A stretch of 22,742 bases of DNA. Origin: an uncultured Collinsella sp. Its GTDB lineage: Bacteria; Actinomycetota; Coriobacteriia; Coriobacteriales; Coriobacteriaceae. The stretch covers positions 1 to 22,742 of the forward strand of contig CAAELJ010000097.1 in NCBI GenBank assembly GCA_900756725.1, written 5' to 3'. The notes under the pieces were generated by a model. That model did not search any database and was not told the origin of the DNA. It saw only the letters and a program-made list of their open reading frames with translations. This document shows, piece by piece, positions 14,935 to 22,742 of the stretch (position 1 is its first letter; every line of letters starts with the position of its first letter). Made by a program: the position numbers and the translations under genes.

Positions 14935-16707
14935 ATGCTGAAGCGTTTTTTGTCGTATTACAAGCCCCAGATGGGGCTTTTTGTTGCCGATACTGTTTGT
15001 GCTCTGGTGCTTGCCGCCATTGACCTTGCGTTTCCTATTATTCTGCGCAATTTGACCGGTGGGCTGTTTACCCAGGGTCATGCTGCCATTATGCAGGCGC
15101 TCGGTATGATCGCGGTAGGTTTGGTGCTGATGTATGTCATCCGCTGCGCCTGCCGCTATTTTGTGAGCTATTGGGGTCACGTGATGGGTGCGCGCATGGA
15201 GTCCAAGATGCGCGAGGACCTGTTCGACCAGTATGAGCGCTTTAGCTTTGCGTACTTCGACCGTAACAGCTCGGGCGACATGATGAGCCGCGTGGTCAAC
15301 GACCTGTTCGATATCTGCGAGGCGGCGCACCACGTGCCCGAGTGGATCATCATCTGCGGCATCGAGATTATCGGCTCGTTTGTGATCCTCTTTACCATCG
15401 CCCCGGTGCTGGCGCTTGCCATGGCTGCGGTGACAGCAGCGTTTTCGGTCATCATGTTTTGGCAGAACATGCGCATGCGCGAGGTCTTTAGCGACAACCG
15501 CAAAAAGATCAGCGGCATCAATGCGCAGCTGCAGGATTCGCTGGCGGGCATGCGCGTGGTCAAGAGCTTTGCCAATGAGGAGACCGAGCGCTTCAAGTTC
15601 CGCGCCTCCAACAATCGCTATCTTTCGTCCAAGGAGAACATGTATCACGCCATGGGCGTCTATACCGCGACGTATGGCCTGCTCTCGGGTGTGCTCTATG
15701 TGATCGTGGTGCTGCTGGGCGGCTGGCTGGTCGCCCAGGGACAGCTGCAGGCGGTCGATATGGCGACCTTTGCACTCTATATTTCGCTGTTCTGCACGCC
15801 GCTCGAGACACTCGTCAATTCGGCCGAAACGTATCAGAAGGCCATCGCCGGCTTTAAGCGCATGGACGAGGTGCTCTCGACCGCGCCGGATATCCAGGAC
15901 AAGCCGGGCGCTACGGATCTGCAGGTGACTGCCGGCGCCGTGGAGTATCACGACGTGTGCTTTAACTACGAGGACGTTGAGCTGGGCGAGGGCGATGCCG
16001 AAGAGCGTCCCGTTATCGACCATATGAACCTGTCCATCAAGCCCGGGCAGACCATCGCTTTGGTTGGCCCTTCGGGCGGTGGCAAGTCCACGACCTGTTC
16101 GCTGCTGCCGCGCTTTTATGACGTGGCTGCCGGATCCATTAGCATCGACGGCCAGGACGTGCGCGATGTGACGCAGCAGAGCCTGCGCCGCGCCATCGGC
16201 CTGGTGCAGCAGGATGTCTACCTGTTTGACGGAACAATCGGCGAGAACATCGCCTACGGCAAGCCGGGCGCTACGACAGAGGAGATCGCCGAGGCCGCCC
16301 GTCGCGCCAACATCGATGCCTTTATCGAGTCGCTTCCACAGGGCTATGACACGGTCGTGGGCGAGCGCGGCAGCCGTCTTTCGGGCGGACAGAAACAGCG
16401 CGTTGCCATCGCGCGCGTGTTTCTCAAGAACCCCAAGATCCTGATTTTGGACGAGGCGACGAGTGCTTTGGATAACGAGAGCGAGGAGGCGGTGCAGGAG
16501 TCACTCGAAGAGCTGGCACGCGGCCGCACCACGATTATCATCGCCCATCGTCTTTCGACCATTAAGCATGCCGATGAGATTGCGACCGTTGAGCATGGTC
16601 GCGTTGTGGAGCGTGGCACGCACGAGGGGCTTCTCGCCCGTGGCGGCACCTATGCCCGTTACTATCGAATGCAGTTCGAAGGTGCGCGTGCGCACGAGCT
16701 CGACTGA
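14935..16707 (+). CDS. ABC transporter half-molecule (permease fused to ATPase)
   Basis: A 590-residue exporter-type half-transporter. Residues about 1-310 hold six membrane helices (type IV fold), with coupling-region LQDSLAGMRVVKSFANEE (199-216). The ATPase has Walker A GPSGGGKST (378-386), Q-loop LVQQDVYLF, signature LSGGQKQRVAIAR (482-494), Walker B ILILDEATSALD (502-513) and switch H538. All catalytic residues are intact, so a functional homodimer is expected; no partner half-transporter lies beside it. Substrate cannot be told from sequence; relatives export lipids, drugs or peptides. GAGGG precedes the ATG. The next gene starts 19 bp later and could be a functional partner. Confidence 0.96.
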   Translation: MLKRFLSYYKPQMGLFVADTVCALVLAAIDLAFPIILRNLTGGLFTQGHAAIMQALGMIAVGLVLMYVIRCACRYFVSYWGHVMGARMESKMREDLFDQYERFSFAYFDRNSSGDMMSRVVNDLFDICEAAHHVPEWIIICGIEIIGSFVILFTIAPVLALAMAAVTAAFSVIMFWQNMRMREVFSDNRKKISGINAQLQDSLAGMRVVKSFANEETERFKFRASNNRYLSSKENMYHAMGVYTATYGLLSGVLYVIVVLLGGWLVAQGQLQAVDMATFALYISLFCTPLETLVNSAETYQKAIAGFKRMDEVLSTAPDIQDKPGATDLQVTAGAVEYHDVCFNYEDVELGEGDAEERPVIDHMNLSIKPGQTIALVGPSGGGKSTTCSLLPRFYDVAAGSISIDGQDVRDVTQQSLRRAIGLVQQDVYLFDGTIGENIAYGKPGATTEEIAEAARRANIDAFIESLPQGYDTVVGERGSRLSGGQKQRVAIARVFLKNPKILILDEATSALDNESEEAVQESLEELARGRTTIIIAHRLSTIKHADEIATVEHGRVVERGTHEGLLARGGTYARYYRMQFEGARAHELD

Positions 16708-16726
16708 TTGATATGACAGGAAGTTT

Positions 16727-17692
16727 ATGGCTGACAAGAACCCTTTGACTCCGGAAGAAGTGACGGAGTTATTCTCCGAAATCGATGCATCCGGTGTCTT
16801 GGATCCCACGCTTGCCAAAAAGCGAACCGAGCGCATGCGTGAGAAGGAGGCTGCGGCCAAGCGCGGTGACAAAGCGGCGCTAGCGCAGCTGCGCAGTGAG
16901 GACCGCGCGAGCCAGGCAAAACATATCGACCCGCTGTCCGAGGACGATCCTTCGGGCTCGCAGGTGAGCCATACCATTACGAAGACCGCGATGGCCGTGG
17001 TCATCGGTATTCTGGTGCTGATCGTGGGCATGCAGATCGGCTACGGCGTGATGCGCCGTCTGAATACCGCCAACCTGTCCGAGAGCGTTTCGGTGGATAC
17101 CGTCTCGACCGCGCTCAAGGGCGGCCTTGAGTGGGGTAACGGCTTTACGCAGTTCCCGCTCGACTTTACCGTCGATGAAGCTGATGAGCGTGCGGGCACG
17201 GTCGAGGTGACGGTGTTGGACACATCGTCTGCCAATGAGCTCGAGCTGCTGTCCAACGGGCAGATCCAGGCCGCGGCGCTTGCGACCAACGCCCTGCTCA
17301 ACGACAAGATTGACCGCGTGGTGTATAACGTTCACGCCTATATCGACGAGGATAGCAACATTCAGCACGATTCCTTTTTTGGCATGTTTCCCGCGCGGGG
17401 TCATCAGAGCGCCATTTTGACGTTCGTGTGGACCAAGAGCTCATCCAACGCCACGAGTATCGACTGGAAGATGCGCATCGTAAGCATGGACGACACCATT
17501 GCCGAGCGCATTCAAAAACAGGTGAACTCGGTTTCGTCGCTGATCGAGGACCCGGTGGTGAGCCAGACCAAGATTGATGAGGAAAAGGCCGAACGTGACC
17601 TGGAGCATCGTCTGCATGGCCGCGAGATTTTCCGCGGCGGCAAGCCCGATCGCTCACCGTCCGATCTGCTGGAAAAGGACAAGAAAAAGTAA
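16727..17692 (+). CDS. Single-pass membrane protein, unknown function
   Basis: A 321-residue protein I do not recognise. Residues 1-80 are charged and helical (TPEEVTELFSEIDASGVLDPTLAKKRTERMREKE), one membrane segment spans about 86-107 (TKTAMAVVIGILVLIVGMQIGYGVM), and a domain of about 180 residues follows with strand-rich pattern (GTVEVTVLDTSSANELELLSNGQIQAAALATNALLNDKIDRVVYNVHAY). The C-terminus is basic (LLEKDKKK). By the positive-inside rule the N-terminal part is probably cytoplasmic and the large domain outside. GACAGGAAG precedes the ATG. It lies 19 bp behind the ABC transporter and is followed by a strong terminator, so both are likely one transcript. Confidence 0.85.
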   Translation: MADKNPLTPEEVTELFSEIDASGVLDPTLAKKRTERMREKEAAAKRGDKAALAQLRSEDRASQAKHIDPLSEDDPSGSQVSHTITKTAMAVVIGILVLIVGMQIGYGVMRRLNTANLSESVSVDTVSTALKGGLEWGNGFTQFPLDFTVDEADERAGTVEVTVLDTSSANELELLSNGQIQAAALATNALLNDKIDRVVYNVHAYIDEDSNIQHDSFFGMFPARGHQSAILTFVWTKSSSNATSIDWKMRIVSMDDTIAERIQKQVNSVSSLIEDPVVSQTKIDEEKAERDLEHRLHGREIFRGGKPDRSPSDLLEKDKKK

Positions 17693-17699
17693 GACGCCG

Positions 17700-17739
17700 T
17701 CATCCCGCGTGAGCCACAAGCCCCGCGGGATGATTTTTT
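17700..17739 (+). terminator. Rho-independent terminator after the membrane protein gene
   Basis: A perfect 10-bp stem TCATCCCGCG (17700-17709) with CGCGGGATGA (17724-17733), a 14-nt loop and then TTTTTT (17734-17739). It separates this transcription unit from carAB. Confidence 0.92.
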
Positions 17740-17750
17740 AATCCCCGTCC

Positions 17751-17846
17751 CAGAAAAATCATTATGCATAGAAAGTCATAATTATCATTTCGTAAACAAT
17801 TTGATGAAATTAACGCCATGAGGCATGCTTGCGGTTACAATACCGC
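17751..17846 (+). promoter_or_regulatory. carA: carA promoter region with A/T-rich upstream and palindromic -10
   Basis: Bases 17751-17812 are unusually A/T-rich for this genome and could be an UP-like or operator region; I see only a weak resemblance to ARG boxes (TCATAATTATCATT, 17776-17789). TACAAT (17836-17841) is a five-of-six -10 enclosed in the inverted repeat GCGGT-TACAAT-ACCGC (17831-17846). No good -35 is found at the right spacing. Initiation near 17848 would give a leader of about 52 nt. Confidence 0.5.
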
Positions 17847-17870
17847 GAGGCCTAACTACACACCTTTAAG

Positions 17871-17888
17871 CCGGTCCTGTGAGACCGG
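17871..17888 (+). promoter_or_regulatory. carA: PyrR-type RNA binding hairpin at the carA ribosome binding site
   Basis: CCGGTC (17871-17876) pairs with GACCGG (17883-17888) around loop CTGTGA. The segment GGTCCTGTGAGACC (17873-17886) matches the PyrR binding-loop consensus ARUCCNGNGAGGYU at 11 of 14 positions, including the UCC-N-G-N-GAG core. It ends 1 nt before the AAGGAG ribosome binding site of carA, the layout of PyrR translational repression described in mycobacteria. No pyrR gene is in this window. Confidence 0.68.
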
Positions 17889-17899
17889 GAAGGAGAATT

Positions 17900-19339
17900 A
17901 TGGCGAACAACCATACCGCGGGCGCTGCCGCCCGCACCTTCGCGCCCAGCGAGCTTTGCCAGCATATGCTGGCCAAAACCAGCAAGGGCACCTGCGGTCC
18001 CTGTATCCTGTATCTTGAGGATGGGACCATTTTTTATGGACGTGCATGCGGCGCCGAGGGCACCGCGACCGGCGAAGTCTGCTTCAACACCTCGCTCGAG
18101 GGCTACTTTGAGGTCATGACCGACCCGAGTTATGCCGGCCAAATTGTAACCATGACCTATCCGCAGATCGGCAATTACGGTATCGACGAGACCGATGTCC
18201 AGTCGGCCTTCCCCGGCGACGCCGTGCGCCCTGCGAGCGCTCCGGCTATGCGCGGCATGATCGTTCGCGATATGTGCGCCACGCCTTCTAACTGGCGCTC
18301 GGCCGTCAGCGTGCCGGAGTACCTGCGCGCTCACGGCATCGTCGCTATCGAGGGTATCGACACCCGCGCTCTGGTGCGCCATCTGCGCGACAATGGTTCC
18401 AAGATGGGCATTATCTCGACCGAGATCTTCGACGTCGACGAGCTTGCCGAGCGCTTGTCCGCTGCGCCCACGCTGGTAGGCGAGAACCTGGTCAAGACCG
18501 TAAGTTGCCCCGCGCCTCACGAGTTTGTGGCCGCCGACCTGCCTGCCACGCATGACTTTGCGCTTGCGGCTGCCGCTCCTGCCCGTCACAAAGTGGTCGC
18601 CTACGACTGCGGTGTGAAGCGCGGTATTCTGGAGGGCCTGGTCCGTGCCGGCTGCGATCTCACCGTCGTGCCGTGGGATACGCCCGCCCAGCAGGTGCTC
18701 GACATGAATCCCGATGGCGTCTTTTTGTCCAACGGCCCCGGCGACCCCGATGCCGTGGTGGAGACCTATGAGCAGGTACAGCAGCTGATCGGCAAGGTGC
18801 CGGTCTTTGGCATTTGCCTCGGTCACCAGATGATCAGCCTGGCCTGCGGCGCCCAAATGGAAAAGCTTAAATTCGGTCACCGTGGCGGTAACCAGCCGGT
18901 CATGAATCTGGTGAGCCGTCGCGTGGAGATCACCGCGCAAAACCACGGCTTTGGCCTGCTGTTCCCCAGTCTGGGCAAACTGATTCCGGAGCTTTCCGGC
19001 GGCGAAACCGAGCATGCGGCCGATGGCGACCTGCGCGCCTGGGTGCGTCGCGGCATCGCGCCGGTCGTGATGAACGAGCGCTTTGGTCGCATTCGCCTGA
19101 CACATGTGAACCTCAACGACGGCACCGCCGAGGGCATCCAGCTGCTCGACGCCCCGTGCTTCTCGGTCCAGTACCACCCCGAGGCTTCGCCTGGCCCCAC
19201 CGATGCCCACTATCTCTTTACCGCCTTTACGCGACTCATGGACGGCGAGGAGAACTACCTGGACATCGACACCGCGAAGGACCGCCTCGCCGGCTGGAAT
19301 TTCGCCGAGTCCGAGAACGCTGCGACCGAGGAGAACTAA
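17900..19339 (+). CDS. carA: Carbamoyl phosphate synthase small subunit
   Basis: A 479-residue glutaminase subunit that releases ammonia from glutamine and passes it to CarB. The N-terminal CPSase domain runs from GPCILYLEDGTIFYG (33-47) with FNTSLEGYFEVMTDPSYAGQIV. The class I amidotransferase domain has nucleophile C306 in FGICLGHQ, and H426 and E428 in VQYHPEASPGP. It is about 100 residues longer than the usual 360-390. Residues 1-30 are an Ala-rich extension, and about 40 extra residues (354-397) follow ITAQNHGFG before THVNLNDGT, plus an acidic tail. ATG 17900 is set by AAGGAG immediately after the PyrR-like hairpin. carB starts 1 bp after its stop, so the two are translationally coupled. 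Confidence 0.97.
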   Translation: MANNHTAGAAARTFAPSELCQHMLAKTSKGTCGPCILYLEDGTIFYGRACGAEGTATGEVCFNTSLEGYFEVMTDPSYAGQIVTMTYPQIGNYGIDETDVQSAFPGDAVRPASAPAMRGMIVRDMCATPSNWRSAVSVPEYLRAHGIVAIEGIDTRALVRHLRDNGSKMGIISTEIFDVDELAERLSAAPTLVGENLVKTVSCPAPHEFVAADLPATHDFALAAAAPARHKVVAYDCGVKRGILEGLVRAGCDLTVVPWDTPAQQVLDMNPDGVFLSNGPGDPDAVVETYEQVQQLIGKVPVFGICLGHQMISLACGAQMEKLKFGHRGGNQPVMNLVSRRVEITAQNHGFGLLFPSLGKLIPELSGGETEHAADGDLRAWVRRGIAPVVMNERFGRIRLTHVNLNDGTAEGIQLLDAPCFSVQYHPEASPGPTDAHYLFTAFTRLMDGEENYLDIDTAKDRLAGWNFAESENAATEEN

Positions 19340-19340
19340 C

Positions 19341-22655
<3,315 letters not shown>

Positions 22656-22669
22656 ATTGAGCTGGCCGG

Positions 22670-22742
22670 CCGGGGCGGAGGGGGCTGAGTTTCCCCCTTC
22701 GCTCCGGCTGCAAGCAGAGTCGCTCAGTGGGAAACTCAGCCC
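22670..22742 (+). terminator. carB: Two overlapping hairpins after carB
   Basis: CCGGGGCGGAGGGGG (22670-22684) pairs with 22693-22707 over 15 bp (two G.U). Overlapping it, GGGCTGAGTTTCCC (22682-22695) pairs perfectly with 22729-22742 at the window end. The two share bases and exclude each other. No T-run is seen before the edge, so the call as terminator is tentative; the second palindrome may be a repeat element that continues outside. Confidence 0.5.

Noticed and set aside
17751..17800. ArgR-type operator upstream of carA
   Set aside because: The A/T-rich stretch matches the ARG box only loosely; not strong enough to call as a site.

Overview
The window looks like a chromosomal segment of a high-GC Gram-positive bacterium. 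Protein signatures (a C/H-rich zinc-type bS18, long CarA, strongly GAG/CGC/GCC-biased codons, AGGAGG-type ribosome binding sites, frequent TTG starts) and gene order suggest class Coriobacteriia, probably Collinsella or a close relative. The taxon is my inference from gene style; no search was run.

Layout. Positions 1-257 hold a perfect hairpin and a tRNA-Ala(TGC)/tRNA-Ile(GAT) pair with a terminator. Positions 398-1765 hold a three-gene run: a DUF151 bifunctional-nuclease protein, a two-helix membrane protein and a small acidic protein. Next is typA/bipA (1883-3721), ending in a strong terminator and a REP-like palindrome. Two minus-strand genes follow: a bactofilin-like membrane protein (3851-4996) and a TRIC/UPF0126 channel (5103-5792).

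Positions 5928-7191 form the accessory island. One gene with a PD-(D/E)XK (DUF559/Vsr-like) domain and non-native codon use lies between two 77-bp inverted repeats that match at 73 of 77 positions. Each repeat is itself a hairpin. The island abuts two minus-strand tRNA-Ser genes (CGA and GGA) and a 25-bp inverted copy of the 3' end of tRNA-Ser(CGA). This is the best candidate for an undescribed mobile or defence-like unit.

The rest is core genome on the plus strand. The rpsF-ssb-rpsR-rplI operon (8030-9718) makes ribosomal proteins and single-strand binding protein and is closed by a terminator. dnaB (replicative helicase), purA and purD (AMP and GAR branches of purine synthesis), a Nudix hydrolase, an ABC half-transporter and a single-pass membrane protein follow, and a terminator closes them at 17739. 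carA-carB (17900-22655) makes carbamoyl phosphate for pyrimidines and arginine. A PyrR-type RNA hairpin sits directly against the carA ribosome binding site, which suggests translational control by UMP/PyrR. Several intergenic spaces (after tRNA-Ile, before purD, after carB) hold overlapping, mutually exclusive hairpins.
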